This document shows positions 1-8,133 of a stretch of DNA of 55,468 bases, piece after piece. A model generated the notes under the pieces. It was not told where the DNA came from. It ran no database searches and worked only from the letters and a program-made list of their open reading frames with translations. The DNA is from Clostridia bacterium (lineage in GTDB: Bacteria > Bacillota > Clostridia > Lachnospirales > Lachnospiraceae): the NCBI GenBank assembly GCA_910575625.1, contig CAJTFD010000018.1:1-55468 (forward strand), read 5' to 3'. A program made the position numbers and the translations under genes. Positions within the stretch are counted from its first letter, which is position 1. Each line of letters opens with the position of its first letter.

Positions 1-95
1 CGTTCCAGTTGTGGATACGAAGTTCCTCCGGCATTGTACAGATCCACGATCTGCTGCTTGAATTCCGGGGTGTAGGATTTTTGGTTTTTCGCCAT
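1..95 (-). CDS. IS3-family transposase OrfA, N-terminal part (cut by window edge)
   Basis: The minus-strand frame from the ATG at 95 reads MAKNQKSYTPEFKQQIVDLY and continues to the window edge. This is the start of the helix-turn-helix OrfA protein of IS3/IS150-type elements, which binds the IS ends. A good Shine-Dalgarno (AAGGAGAT) lies just upstream. Only about 31 residues are visible, so the subgroup and the OrfB frameshift cannot be judged. Confidence 0.75.
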   Translation of the reverse strand, partial: MAKNQKSYTPEFKQQIVDLYNAGGTSYPQLE

Positions 96-171
96 GCTGA
101 ACATCTCCTTTGCTCTTTCACTTGATAGTATAGATTGTTCAACTTTTCCTGTCCACACTTATATACTAACA
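1..171 (-). mobile_element. End of an IS3-family insertion sequence
   Basis: The left edge of the window is the upstream terminus of an insertion sequence whose transposase is read leftward. The terminal sequence on the minus strand is either TGTGGACAGG (end at 157) or TGTTAGTATATAAG (end at 171). IS3-family ends start with TG, so both fit; the second keeps the neighbouring YodL-gene frame open. The body and other end of the IS are outside the window, so target duplication cannot be checked. Confidence 0.7.
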
Positions 172-1066
172 CCAGCGGCAGAACCCGTACAGCGACAGCC
201 GGGAAAACAGCTATCTCTTGCAGGAGTATGTGGCGCAGGATAACGGCATGGCAAAGCTGGGGGATATTCTCTACAAGGGAACCCCGGAGAAATGCCGGGA
301 GCTTTTGGGGAAGCTGGAAGCCGGGGAACTGACACAGGGCGACGTGAAAGAGCTTTATGCAAAAGCGCAGGAAGCGCAGCCCGCCGCAGAGCCGGGACAG
401 GAAACGCCGGAGCCGACCGCCGCCGGGAAAGAGCCGGACAAGGACACCTTTACCATTTACCAGCTAAAGGACGGGGACGGTATGCGGGACTACCATTTTG
501 AGCCTTACGACCGCCTGCAGGCGGCGGGGCTTTCCGTGGAAGCGGCGAATTATGACCGTATCTATACCGCAGAGCTTACGCCGGGGACTTCCCTTGAAGA
601 TATTTATACCCGCTTCAATATCGACCACCCCAAAGACTTTAGGGGACACAGCCTTTCCGTGTCGGATATAGTGGTGCTTCATCAGAACGGGGAGGACACC
701 GCGCATTATGTTGACAGCTTCGGCTATAAGGAAGTGCCGGAGTTTTTGCAGGAGCAGCCGGAAAAGGCAAACCCCTTAAAACACGTCGAGGACACTATCG
801 AGCAGAATGACAACAGCTTTGACGGTATCATCAACAATACGCCTACCGCTGACGAGCTGGAAGCAAAGGCGAGAAGCGGCGAACAGATCTCCCTTGCCGA
901 GTATGCCGCCGCGCTGAAAGCGGAAAAGGAACAGGGCAAAAAAGCGGAGCCGGGGAAAAAGACGGAAAAGAAGCCCTCTATCCGGGCGCAGCTCAAAGCC
1001 GACAAGGAACGGGCGGCGCAGAAGAAACAGGCAAGGAGTAAGTCGCAGGACTTGGAAAGGAGCTGA
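170..1066 (+). pseudogene. YodL/DUF4316 ICE protein, 5'-truncated by the IS
   Basis: The frame is open from about 170 with no proper start; the first usable codon is a TTG at 218 without a convincing ribosome binding site. Counting from that TTG (282 residues), about 80-190 match the YodL-like domain (FTIYQLKDGDGMRDYHFEPY, then SVSDIVVLHQNGEDTAHYVD). About residues 190-282 match DUF4316 (NPLKHVEDTIEQ, DGIINNTP and a Lys/Ala-rich tail). Such proteins are standard accessory proteins of Tn1549-like ICEs and have no proven function. The IS at the left removed the N-terminal part, so this is probably a remnant, although the domains themselves are intact. The gene is followed after 4 nt by the next ICE gene. 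Confidence 0.75.
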
Positions 1067-1070
1067 CCCT

Positions 1071-2024
1071 ATGGGGAAACTGAATAAATTTGAAGATGTG
1101 GACGTACTGGCTTCCCTTGAAGCCATTCTGAAACAGAACACGGGATTTTATCAGAGCGATTTTGACATTGATAAACAAATCATTGCGGAAAAGGCGGCAA
1201 GCCCCAATAAGGAGGATAAAACCCTTTTGTGGCTTTCCCGCCCGTCCGGGACGTACTGCTTTAGAGAGCGTGACGTTTTCATCAGCGACACCGCCCCTAA
1301 CAATACATGGCGTTTCTACAAAGAGCAGACCCGCGACCATATCCTTGCGTATGCCGTGGAGCTGACCGGGGTACAGGACGGGAAGATCAAGGGCAATTTA
1401 TACGAGCTGGACTATGAAAAGCACTATGAGCGCGTCAAGAATAATACCCTTGCCGCCGGGACGGTGACGCTTGTGTATGAGCATGGGACGCGGGAGCAGC
1501 CCGCAGACCGACGCTTTGACGGTTATCCCGACCCCCAGCTTGGGAAGTTTGAACGCTTCGAGGTACAGCCAAAAGACCCGGAAGCCCTGCAATCCCTGTT
1601 GCGGGAGGAAAAGGAAAGCTGGGAGAAATTGAAGCCGGGGGATTTCAAGGAGCATATCGCCGCATTGCATGAGGGCATGATCGACCGGGAAGCACGGCGC
1701 ATTGTGGCAGACATGAAAAAGCTGTCTGCCCCCAACAGCCCGGACAGATCGCATTTCATGGTGGAGCTGTCCCCGTCCTTTGAACGGCTTGCGTCCACAA
1801 AGGACACGGAACGGCTTTTCTCCATGCTGCCCTATAAGACCCTTGCTTTTTCACAGATCAAGAACAGTTTCGGTACATACGCGCTGATCGGCAAGGACGA
1901 GAACCGGGACAGGGAGGTTAGGAAGCCCCGCCCCTCTATCCGGGCGCAGCTTGCGCAGGACGCAAAGAAAACCGCCCCGAAGAAAACGGCGGCGAAAACA
2001 AAAAATCACAGTTTGGAGGTATGA
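1071..2024 (+). CDS. ICE accessory protein of unknown function, 317 aa
   Basis: I do not recognise a characterised domain. The protein is soluble-looking, rich in charged residues, with no signal peptide or membrane segment. Its C-terminal tail contains KPRPSIRAQLAQD followed by a Lys/Ala/Thr-rich stretch. The preceding YodL/DUF4316 protein has a near-identical tail motif (KKPSIRAQLKAD), suggesting a shared short interaction or localisation signal. It starts at an ATG 4 nt after the previous stop and overlaps the start region of the next gene, so it is part of a tightly packed transfer-accessory operon. Conservation in ICEs is inferred from position only. Confidence 0.72.
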   Translation: MGKLNKFEDVDVLASLEAILKQNTGFYQSDFDIDKQIIAEKAASPNKEDKTLLWLSRPSGTYCFRERDVFISDTAPNNTWRFYKEQTRDHILAYAVELTGVQDGKIKGNLYELDYEKHYERVKNNTLAAGTVTLVYEHGTREQPADRRFDGYPDPQLGKFERFEVQPKDPEALQSLLREEKESWEKLKPGDFKEHIAALHEGMIDREARRIVADMKKLSAPNSPDRSHFMVELSPSFERLASTKDTERLFSMLPYKTLAFSQIKNSFGTYALIGKDENRDREVRKPRPSIRAQLAQDAKKTAPKKTAAKTKNHSLEV

Positions 2025-2026
2025 GC

Positions 2027-2242
2027 ATGAACACATATAACAATTTTACGGTGGAGGAAACCAACCTTTTGAGTATCTACATGACAGGCAGCAAGGAGGG
2101 GCTTGTCGTGGCTATGAACGCCGCGCTGCCCTTTATGGACGGGGAAATGCGGGACTTTGCCGCCCGCACCCTTGCCAAAGTGGGGCGCATGACCGAAGCG
2201 GAATTTGCGGGGCTTGCCCTTTACCCCGCCGACGAGGTATGA
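2027..2242 (+). CDS. TTRAP-like transposon-transfer assisting protein
   Basis: This 71-residue protein (NNFTVEETNLLSIY, then DGEMRDFAARTLAKV, ending FAGLALYPADEV) fits the TTRAP family, small proteins found in conjugative transposons of Firmicutes and Bacteroidetes whose exact role is not established. Two ATGs are possible at 2021 and 2027. The GGAGG at 2015-2019 is well spaced only for 2027, so that start is chosen. The 3' end overlaps the next gene by ATGA, suggesting translational coupling. Confidence 0.75.
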   Translation: MNTYNNFTVEETNLLSIYMTGSKEGLVVAMNAALPFMDGEMRDFAARTLAKVGRMTEAEFAGLALYPADEV

Positions 2243-2604
2243 GCGACATTAAGCGGCTAACGCCGCCCCAAAGCCGGAAAGTGAATACCCTTGTGCGCCG
2301 GACGTGCTGCAACTGCGACAATGGGAATTGTATTCTACTGGACGACGGGGACGAGTGCGTTTGTCCGCAGCTTATTTCCTATTCCCTGCTCTGTAAATGG
2401 TTCCGCATTGCGGTACTGCCCGCAGACAAGGAGCTGTACGCCGAGATTTACCAAACGGGGGATATGCGCCGTTGTAGTGTATGCGGTGCGCCCTTTGCTT
2501 CCAGCTCCAACCGGGCGATCTACTGCCCGGACTGCCGGAAACGTATCACCCGCAGACAGACCGCCGAGCGTATGAGGAAACTGCGGGCGAATGTGACGCG
2601 ATAG
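2239..2604 (+). CDS. Cysteine-rich VLP family ICE protein
   Basis: This 121-residue protein has an N-terminal cluster of cysteines (RRTCCNCDNGNC, then DECVCPQLISYSLLCKWFR) and a C-terminal zinc-ribbon-like CSVCG...YCPDC pair followed by a basic tail. This layout matches the cysteine-rich VLP domain proteins encoded beside relaxase modules in Tn1549-like ICEs. A metal-binding or nucleic-acid-binding role is likely from the Cys pairs but not demonstrated. The ATG overlaps the previous stop (ATGA), so it is probably translated by coupling. It is the last gene before a strong terminator. Confidence 0.78.
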   Translation: MSDIKRLTPPQSRKVNTLVRRTCCNCDNGNCILLDDGDECVCPQLISYSLLCKWFRIAVLPADKELYAEIYQTGDMRRCSVCGAPFASSSNRAIYCPDCRKRITRRQTAERMRKLRANVTR

Positions 2605-2730
2605 GGGCGAAAAAAGCCTTGCTGTATGCGGCTTTCCGGGCGGGAAAATAAGGCGGCAAGGGATTTATACCTTTACCCCCGAAAATGGCATTCTATTGCG
2701 TCACAATCCAATCTCTGCACCCACATGAGA

Positions 2731-2778
2731 AAACCGGGGCGCGGTGGCTACTGAAAAGCTGCCGCGCCCCGGTTTTTT
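2731..2778. terminator. Bidirectional rho-independent terminator
   Basis: Arms AACCGGGGCGCGG and CCGCGCCCCGGTT flank a short loop. A T-run follows on the plus strand, and an A-run precedes on the left that serves as a T-run for the minus strand. It separates the rightward accessory operon from the leftward 265-aa gene. Confidence 0.88.
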
Positions 2779-2784
2779 GTGCAG

Positions 2785-3582
2785 TTAAATCAAGTTCTGA
2801 TTAACATATCTATCCGTAAATCGAACAGTCATATTTAATAGTTTATCTGTTTCTACACTTATAAAATTGAAATCTGTACCTTCAACATTAGCTGAATTAT
2901 TATGAATAAGTTCTAATTGATTTAGAATACTTTTTGCTTCGGCAATATCTCTTAATTTAATTTTTAACAAGAAATAGCACTCTATTGCAATAGTGCGATC
3001 TTCCCGATTGCGTTCAATATCCTTTTCTACATTCTGCAACCTAATTAAAATTCCGTCCTTTTTTTGTTTTAATTGATCAATCTCTAAATCAACTTTTGCA
3101 TATTCATCTAAATCATCTTCTAAGTTTAAATCTTTTTGCTTGTTGTATTGTGCCTGTATGTCCTGCTGTATAGAACGAAATTCTTTATCCAGTTTATCTC
3201 TGTCTTTATCTAAACGTTCTAAAGCGCGATTAGCATAAAAATATTTACTAATATTTGCTATGTATTTTGCTATATCTTTCGCTATTTCATCAGCAAATTG
3301 CTTTCTATCCTTTTTTTCGTTGCGCTCTTGTTCTGTTTTAATTTGTGTTGAATTTTCCTGCTGAATTTTTCGGGTTTCTTTAGTTGTTATATATACAGCC
3401 AGTAATGTACCTACACCACCTAACGCTCCACCTATATAACTTCCTAAAAATCCACCCCATTCTCCATTGCTTAAAACCGAATATACATCATTACGAAAAA
3501 TAGCGATTTCAAGCACAAAAGGTAATGCAATAATTACAAGTACAGATATAAAAATTATCATTGTAATTTTCTTTTTTGACAT
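2785..3582 (-). CDS. Membrane-anchored coiled-coil protein of unknown function, 265 aa
   Basis: The N-terminus has two membrane segments, about residues 5-28 (ITMIIFISVLVIIALPFVLEI) and 43-68. The second contains the glycine-rich pattern WGGFLGSYIGGALGGVGTLL seen in many small phage- or ICE-linked membrane proteins. The rest is Lys/Glu-rich and predicted coiled coil up to about residue 215. The gene is much more AT-rich than the ICE backbone and sits alone, leftward, between a terminator and the relaxase, as cargo genes do. It has its own extended -10 promoter and a strong Shine-Dalgarno (GGGGGGAA). A defence or surface role is possible but not shown. Confidence 0.72.
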   Translation of the reverse strand: MSKKKITMIIFISVLVIIALPFVLEIAIFRNDVYSVLSNGEWGGFLGSYIGGALGGVGTLLAVYITTKETRKIQQENSTQIKTEQERNEKKDRKQFADEIAKDIAKYIANISKYFYANRALERLDKDRDKLDKEFRSIQQDIQAQYNKQKDLNLEDDLDEYAKVDLEIDQLKQKKDGILIRLQNVEKDIERNREDRTIAIECYFLLKIKLRDIAEAKSILNQLELIHNNSANVEGTDFNFISVETDKLLNMTVRFTDRYVNQNLI

Positions 3583-3607
3583 ACAAATTCCCCCCTGAAT
3601 TTTTTAC

Positions 3608-3613
3608 ATTATA
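3608..3613 (-). promoter_or_regulatory. Extended -10 promoter of the 265-aa gene
   Basis: On the minus strand the sequence TGCTATAAT is an extended -10 element. It lies about 25 nt upstream of the gene's start with a strong ribosome binding site between. No good -35 is seen, as is usual for extended -10 promoters. Confidence 0.5.
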
Positions 3614-3641
3614 GCATACTTCAATCATTTTTTCCATTGCC

Positions 3642-4994
3642 TTATCCGCGCTCTGTCTGCCGTTCCCGTTCCGGCTGCTTCTCTGCCTGTAAAATGCTGT
3701 CTATGTTCCGCTTGATAACATCGTACTCCTGTACCTGTTTTTTCAGCTTGCCATAGTCGGCGTAAAGGCTTTCTTTCTGCGCTTGCAGCTTTTCATACTC
3801 CGCTTGCAGGGCGGGGACGCTGGGGAGCTTGCCGCCGATCTGCGCCGCCTTTAGTGCCTTTGCTGCCGCTTCATGGAGGATAATACCGCGCTCATGCTCT
3901 GCCCGGTACTTCTCCTTGTTCCGGGCTTTGCGGTAGGCTTCATAGAGGGGCTTTGTCTTTTGGTAGGTAGTGACGTTCTTAATCAGCAACGCCATATCCG
4001 AAAGACGCTTTTCCACTTCCTTTAGGCTGTCCCCCGCCTGTTCGCTTGCCGTGGCGATTTCCTCTATCCGGGTGAGCAGATCGGCGTACTGTTCAATCTT
4101 GTTTTCAGTGAGGAAGTTCATAGTCTTTGCCGCCTGTTTCAGATTGTGGATTTTCGCCCACTGTTCATAGCCCCGGCTCTGCTGCGCCTTGATACTGTTC
4201 TCAATGTCAATGAGAAGATTAACGCCCTTACGCTCTGCCTTTGGAGCTTTGGCGGCGCGGGTGCGCTTGCCCGCTATCCGTTCCCTTATGGCTTCCTCTG
4301 TATAGTCCGCGCCGAGGGTTTTTAGGCGGGTGAAGCGTTCCTGCCCCGGTGCGCGGCATGACACATATTTTCCCGGCTTGATCTCATAGCCCGCCGCCTG
4401 TAACCGCTGCAATAGTTCCTCAAAACTGGAAACTTGGGGAATGAGCGCGTCCACGGCGATCTTTAGCTTGCCTTTCCAGCTTGTCCCGGTTTTCTCCGCT
4501 TGGTATTCCGCATAGCTCTTTCCCTTGCTGCCCTTGCCGGGGACGACCACGGAAAGCCCGTTGTTCCGGCACAGCTTGTCGCTCATGTTCCGTATGCCGT
4601 AATACGTCCGCTTGTTGGAAACATACTTGTGATGATCTACGAAGTTGACCGCGCAGAAAATAATATGATTGTGGATATGCCCCTTGTCAATGTGCGTCGT
4701 TAATACATACTCATGCTGTCCCTTTGTTACCGCGTCGGCAAGCTGCCGCCCGATCTCATGGGCTTTCTCATAGTCCACTTCCCCCGGAGCAAAGGACTGT
4801 ATCAAGTGAAAGGCTAAGTTATTGCCTTTATCCCGCGCTTGCGAGAGGGTATAGCCAAACTCAATGTCTGCCGTTTCATAGCTGCACCCGAAAGAGGATA
4901 TGAGCATTTTCCCGTCCGTCTTGTCCGGGTTTTCGATATAGTCAAGGGCTTTGCTTAGAGTGCTTTTAACAGGCTTAATCTTTGTAACCGCCAT
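3642..4994 (-). CDS. MobP-type relaxase (relaxase/mobilisation nuclease domain)
   Basis: This 450-residue protein nicks one strand at oriT and stays covalently bound to the 5' end during conjugation. The catalytic tyrosine is probably in ALDYIENPDKT near residue 19, and the metal-binding motif HIDKGHIHNH at residues 101-110 has the HxDxxHxHNH pattern of VirD2-like relaxases. The C-terminal half (about residues 260-450) is coiled-coil rich and typical of accessory and coupling functions. The gene overlaps the upstream mobC by 40 nt, as in other Tn1549-like elements. All key residues are present, so it looks functional. Confidence 0.93.
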   Translation of the reverse strand: MAVTKIKPVKSTLSKALDYIENPDKTDGKMLISSFGCSYETADIEFGYTLSQARDKGNNLAFHLIQSFAPGEVDYEKAHEIGRQLADAVTKGQHEYVLTTHIDKGHIHNHIIFCAVNFVDHHKYVSNKRTYYGIRNMSDKLCRNNGLSVVVPGKGSKGKSYAEYQAEKTGTSWKGKLKIAVDALIPQVSSFEELLQRLQAAGYEIKPGKYVSCRAPGQERFTRLKTLGADYTEEAIRERIAGKRTRAAKAPKAERKGVNLLIDIENSIKAQQSRGYEQWAKIHNLKQAAKTMNFLTENKIEQYADLLTRIEEIATASEQAGDSLKEVEKRLSDMALLIKNVTTYQKTKPLYEAYRKARNKEKYRAEHERGIILHEAAAKALKAAQIGGKLPSVPALQAEYEKLQAQKESLYADYGKLKKQVQEYDVIKRNIDSILQAEKQPERERQTERG

Positions 4995-5284
4995 ATCTCC
5001 GCAAGCACCCCCTTGATTTCGTCTATATCCTCTTTGTATGCGTTTCCCGTCGCGTTTACGCGACGTGCGATCTGATTGACATTGACCCCGATCTTCTGTA
5101 TCTCCGCTGTCATTGTTTTTATGTCCGTGTGGTCTACTTGGATAATGTACCCGTCAATGGCGATCTTGCGCAGATACGCCGCCATGTTGCTTGTGGGGAC
5201 GAGCTTCATTTTTTCCTCAATCAGTTTCCTTTCTTCCTCTGTCACATAGAATTTGACTTGTACCGTTCTTTTGCGTCCGTTCAT
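4955..5284 (-). CDS. MobC-family plasmid mobilisation relaxosome protein
   Basis: This 109-residue protein starts MNGRKRTVQVKFYVTEEERK, has a ribbon-helix-helix-like N-terminus and contains MAAYLRKIAIDGYI and VNVNQIARRVNATGNAY, the MobC signature. MobC proteins bind oriT and help the relaxase melt and nick it. A longer frame starts at 5341, but the ATG at 5284 has a good AAAGGAG just upstream and the extra residues look non-coding. It overlaps the relaxase gene by 40 nt and is transcribed with it. Confidence 0.88.
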   Translation of the reverse strand: MNGRKRTVQVKFYVTEEERKLIEEKMKLVPTSNMAAYLRKIAIDGYIIQVDHTDIKTMTAEIQKIGVNVNQIARRVNATGNAYKEDIDEIKGVLAEIWRLQRLSLLKAL

Positions 5285-5529
5285 GGTTTTTCGCTCCTTT
5301 CCGTTCTCATAGAGGGTTTGGGACACTTCCCAACAAGCCATTTCTGACCGACCGGGCGGGCAGAAATACGGAAAAGGGTACTCTTTTCCTATGCTTGCTA
5401 CGAAAGTTCTTCCTACTACCTACAACACCTAAAAAGACTAAAATGACGGACTTTTGCAAAAGAAAAACGCTGCAACCAAAAAGAATTGCAACGTTTCCTA
5501 AATCCCTATGTAATTTTGCCGGACAGTGG
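5285..5529 (-). other. Probable oriT and mob promoter region
   Basis: This is a 245-nt gap between mobC and the XRE gene, both leftward. It holds small inverted repeats: TTTCTG...CAGAAA (5341-5366), GAAAAG...CTTTTC (5371-5388), and a GCAAC/TTGC-rich stretch at 5445-5500. In MobC/relaxase pairs oriT usually lies directly upstream of mobC, so this is the best place for it. No nic site can be identified by eye. Confidence 0.45.
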
Positions 5530-5883
5530 TTATTCGCCCTCTTTTTCAACCTCTGCGATCTCCCGCACCGTGGCGGTGACTATCCGTATTCCCGTATCGC
5601 TCATATCGTCCAGCAGCGCGTCAAGCTGCCGCCGCTGGGTATTCTTCCCGGTGGGCTGCTCCAAAAGAAATTGGTCTACCGAGATATTATAGCGCAGCAT
5701 AAGCTCAAAGAATATCTGTAAGCTGGGGTGTTGCCCCTTGTTCTCAATATTCGCAAGATAGCGCGGGGATATATACATTTCGTCGCATACCTTTTTACGG
5801 CTCTCCTTGCGTCCTGTCCGCGCCGCCTTGATCGCCGCTCCAAAAGCCTTGAAGTCATATTGTGGTACTGGTCTTTTTGCCAT
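5530..5883 (-). CDS. XRE-family helix-turn-helix regulator
   Basis: This 117-residue DNA-binding protein has a Cro/C1-type HTH at about residues 13-70 (FGAAIKAARTGRKESRKKVC, then ISPRYLANIENKGQHPSLQI). The C-terminal helix (TGKNTQRRQLDALLDDMSDT) is typical of the regulators upstream of mobC in Tn1549-like ICEs. It probably controls the mob genes; the operator is unknown. The ATG at 5883 has a modest GGGTGA ribosome binding site. Confidence 0.85.
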   Translation of the reverse strand: MAKRPVPQYDFKAFGAAIKAARTGRKESRKKVCDEMYISPRYLANIENKGQHPSLQIFFELMLRYNISVDQFLLEQPTGKNTQRRQLDALLDDMSDTGIRIVTATVREIAEVEKEGE

Positions 5884-6039
5884 AATTATTCACCCTATTA
5901 CATTGTACTGTTCACCTTTCTTTTTGGATATGTCTATACAGTTCCGTCTGATAGCTTAAATAATTCTTTTATATAGGTGTTGATTTGAATTTTATATAGC
6001 GTTAAGATTTCATGTAGAAAGTCGTCAACAAAAATGCCT

Positions 6040-6070
6040 TTGACTTTACCCCTACGGCAAAGTGTATACT
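6040..6070 (+). promoter_or_regulatory. MerR-type promoter with 19-bp spacer and operator dyad
   Basis: A -35 TTGACT (6040-6045) and -10 TATACT (6065-6070) are 19 bp apart, the over-long spacer typical of promoters activated by DNA twisting by MerR proteins. Inside the spacer is a dyad: ACTTTACC (6043-6050) and GGCAAAGT (6056-6063), matching at 7 of 8 positions. It lies 28 nt before the merR-type gene, so the regulator probably controls its own operon. Confidence 0.85.
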
Positions 6071-6097
6071 TCAAGAAAGAAAAGGTGGTGATTATCA

Positions 6098-6919
6098 GTG
6101 TTATCTATTGGTGAATTTTCAAAAATATGCAAGGTATCTACCAAAACTCTCAGATATTATGCTGAAATAGGGCTTATCTTACCGAGTGAGATCAACCCGG
6201 AAAATGGATATAGATACTATTCTATCGAGCAGTTGGAAACAATGCTGTTTATCATTCGTCTAAAGTCTTACAATTTCTCATTAGAGGAAATTAAGCAAAT
6301 TATGGAATTGGGAGAATTTAGTGAAGAAAAGTTATATGTTGCGCTTACTCAAAAGAAAGAAGATATAAAGAAGCATTTACACGAATGTGAAAGAAATCTA
6401 AATCAATTAGAACACGACATATCAAATATAAAATGCGGAAAGCCTATTATGTCATATTTAGATGATATTGATGTAGAGCTTGTGGACGTTCCAAAGATGT
6501 ATCTGCTCTCAATTCGCAAAATGGTTCAAGCAAATAACTTCTCTGATGAATATGTGCTTAGTTTTGGAAAGTTATTTGGCAGAATACAAAAAGAAAATTT
6601 AACTATAAGTAATCCCCCAATGGTTTTATTCCATAGTGACGAATTTAGTCCATTTGGCTTAGATACAGAATTTGCCATTCCTGTCAAAGAATATGCAACT
6701 GGAACAAGAGATTTTAAGGCAGGGTTATGTCTAAAAACTGTTATCAAGGGAAGTTATTCGATTTTATCTTCTGTATATGCAAGGCAAACAAAATGGGCAG
6801 AGCAAAATGGGTATGAATGTACCAGTGCATTGTTTGAAGTTTATGTAACAGACCCTTATCAGGTATCAAGTGAAGATGAATTGATTACAGAAGTCTATTA
6901 TCCAATTAGAAAGATATGA
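6098..6919 (+). CDS. MerR-family regulator with GyrI-like effector domain
   Basis: This 273-residue protein has a winged HTH at residues 1-70 (SIGEFSKICKVSTKTLRYYA, then ENGYRYYSIEQLE) and a coiled-coil linker. The C-terminal AraC/GyrI-type effector-binding domain (about 110-273) resembles BltR/BmrR-type multidrug sensors. Translation starts at a GTG. It lies directly behind a MerR promoter and 23 nt before a serine hydrolase gene, so both are probably one autoregulated operon. Both genes are AT-rich compared with the ICE backbone, which suggests recently acquired cargo. The ligand is unknown. Confidence 0.88.
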   Translation: MLSIGEFSKICKVSTKTLRYYAEIGLILPSEINPENGYRYYSIEQLETMLFIIRLKSYNFSLEEIKQIMELGEFSEEKLYVALTQKKEDIKKHLHECERNLNQLEHDISNIKCGKPIMSYLDDIDVELVDVPKMYLLSIRKMVQANNFSDEYVLSFGKLFGRIQKENLTISNPPMVLFHSDEFSPFGLDTEFAIPVKEYATGTRDFKAGLCLKTVIKGSYSILSSVYARQTKWAEQNGYECTSALFEVYVTDPYQVSSEDELITEVYYPIRKI

Positions 6920-6942
6920 AAAACGGAGGTTAATCAAATACC

Positions 6943-7926
6943 ATGAAGCAGGAACAAATAATGTCTTTAGAAAACAAAGTTAAAAATGAATACGGTAATA
7001 TAGCTGGAATAGTTGTACTTAAAAATGATAATGTCGTTTACGAAAGTTATTTTAATCAGTGTTTGGAAAACGAACCTATTCATGTTTTTTCGGTGACAAA
7101 AAGCATTATATCTATGTTACTTGGAATTGCCTTAGATAAAGGCTATATCAAAAATCTTGATGAGAAAGTAATTGATTTCTTTCCGAATTACACAATCAAG
7201 AAAAGAGAAAAAACAATACAGCATATTACAATAAGAAATTTGCTTACAATGACTGCTCCATATAAATATAAGTCTAATCCCTATACAAAATTTTTTTCGA
7301 GTGCGGATTGGGTGACATCCTCTCTTGACCTTTTGGGAGGAAGTGGTAAAATTGGAGATTTTAGATACGCGCCTGTAATTGGAATTGATATTTTATCGGG
7401 CATACTTATCAATACTACGGGACAATCTGTTTTAGAATTTGCACAGGACAATCTATTTTCTCCTCTGAAAATTTCTGTTGAAAAAAATGTGTATTTCCGC
7501 AACAAAGAAGAACAATTTGATTTCTATAAGTCTAAAGGTATAAATGGTTGGGTTGCTGACCCTAATGGAACGAATACGGCAGGGTGGGGACTATCCCTTA
7601 CAACTATGGATATGACTAAATTAGGACTGCTATATTTGAATAAGGGACTTTTGTATAACAGACAGATTGTTTCCGAGAAATGGGTTTCTGAAAGTACACA
7701 GGTACAAAGTATTTGGGAAACACGCAATCTTAAATACGGATATTTGTGGTGGATTATTGACGAAGAAGATTGCTCTTTTGCAGCTTTAGGTGACGGGGGA
7801 AATGCAATATATGTTAATGTTAAAGACAAAATCGTAGTTGCTATTTCTTCTTTATTTGTTCCGAGAGTCAAGGATAGAGTTGATTTTATAAAAAATGATA
7901 TTGAACCAATATTCAAACTCAACTAA
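6943..7926 (+). CDS. Serine hydrolase of the beta-lactamase/class C family
   Basis: This 327-residue protein has the SxxK active-site motif in HVFSVTKSIISMLLG (about residues 49-63) and a C-terminal GDGGNAIYV block at the place of the third class C motif. A RYAP near residues 143-146 is at the place usually taken by YxN, so the middle motif is unusual. There is no signal peptide, so it probably acts in the cytoplasm, unlike secreted beta-lactamases. The family includes esterases, peptidases and antibiotic-modifying enzymes. Coupling to a MerR sensor suggests a detoxification role, but the substrate cannot be read from sequence. Confidence 0.85.
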   Translation: MKQEQIMSLENKVKNEYGNIAGIVVLKNDNVVYESYFNQCLENEPIHVFSVTKSIISMLLGIALDKGYIKNLDEKVIDFFPNYTIKKREKTIQHITIRNLLTMTAPYKYKSNPYTKFFSSADWVTSSLDLLGGSGKIGDFRYAPVIGIDILSGILINTTGQSVLEFAQDNLFSPLKISVEKNVYFRNKEEQFDFYKSKGINGWVADPNGTNTAGWGLSLTTMDMTKLGLLYLNKGLLYNRQIVSEKWVSESTQVQSIWETRNLKYGYLWWIIDEEDCSFAALGDGGNAIYVNVKDKIVVAISSLFVPRVKDRVDFIKNDIEPIFKLN

Positions 7927-8033
7927 ACTTTGAAAAATTAAAAAACAAAATCAAAATAAGTAATCTGCCGCACGACGGCAAAAGAAAAAAAGCCGTCGTA
8001 CAGCAGAGGTATTTTCACACGCCTATTCTTACA

Positions 8034-8072
8034 CGGCGGCTTTTGAGAGATCAAAGCCGCCGTTTCTTTTTT
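8034..8072 (+). terminator. Rho-independent terminator
   Basis: CGGCGGCTTT and AAAGCCGCCG arms (8034-8043 and 8053-8062) are followed by TTTCTTTTTT. It lies about 110 nt after the hydrolase gene and ends the cargo operon before the next module. Confidence 0.82.
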
Positions 8073-8133
8073 ATCTTCTCAAGGAATGACGCGGTATCAC
8101 TGTTAAAAGCGGCGGCTAAAGGAGGTAGCCGCC

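Noticed and set aside
6943..7926. Secreted class C beta-lactamase resistance gene
   Set aside because: There is no signal peptide, and the YxN and KTG-type motifs are not canonical, so only the general serine-hydrolase family is claimed.
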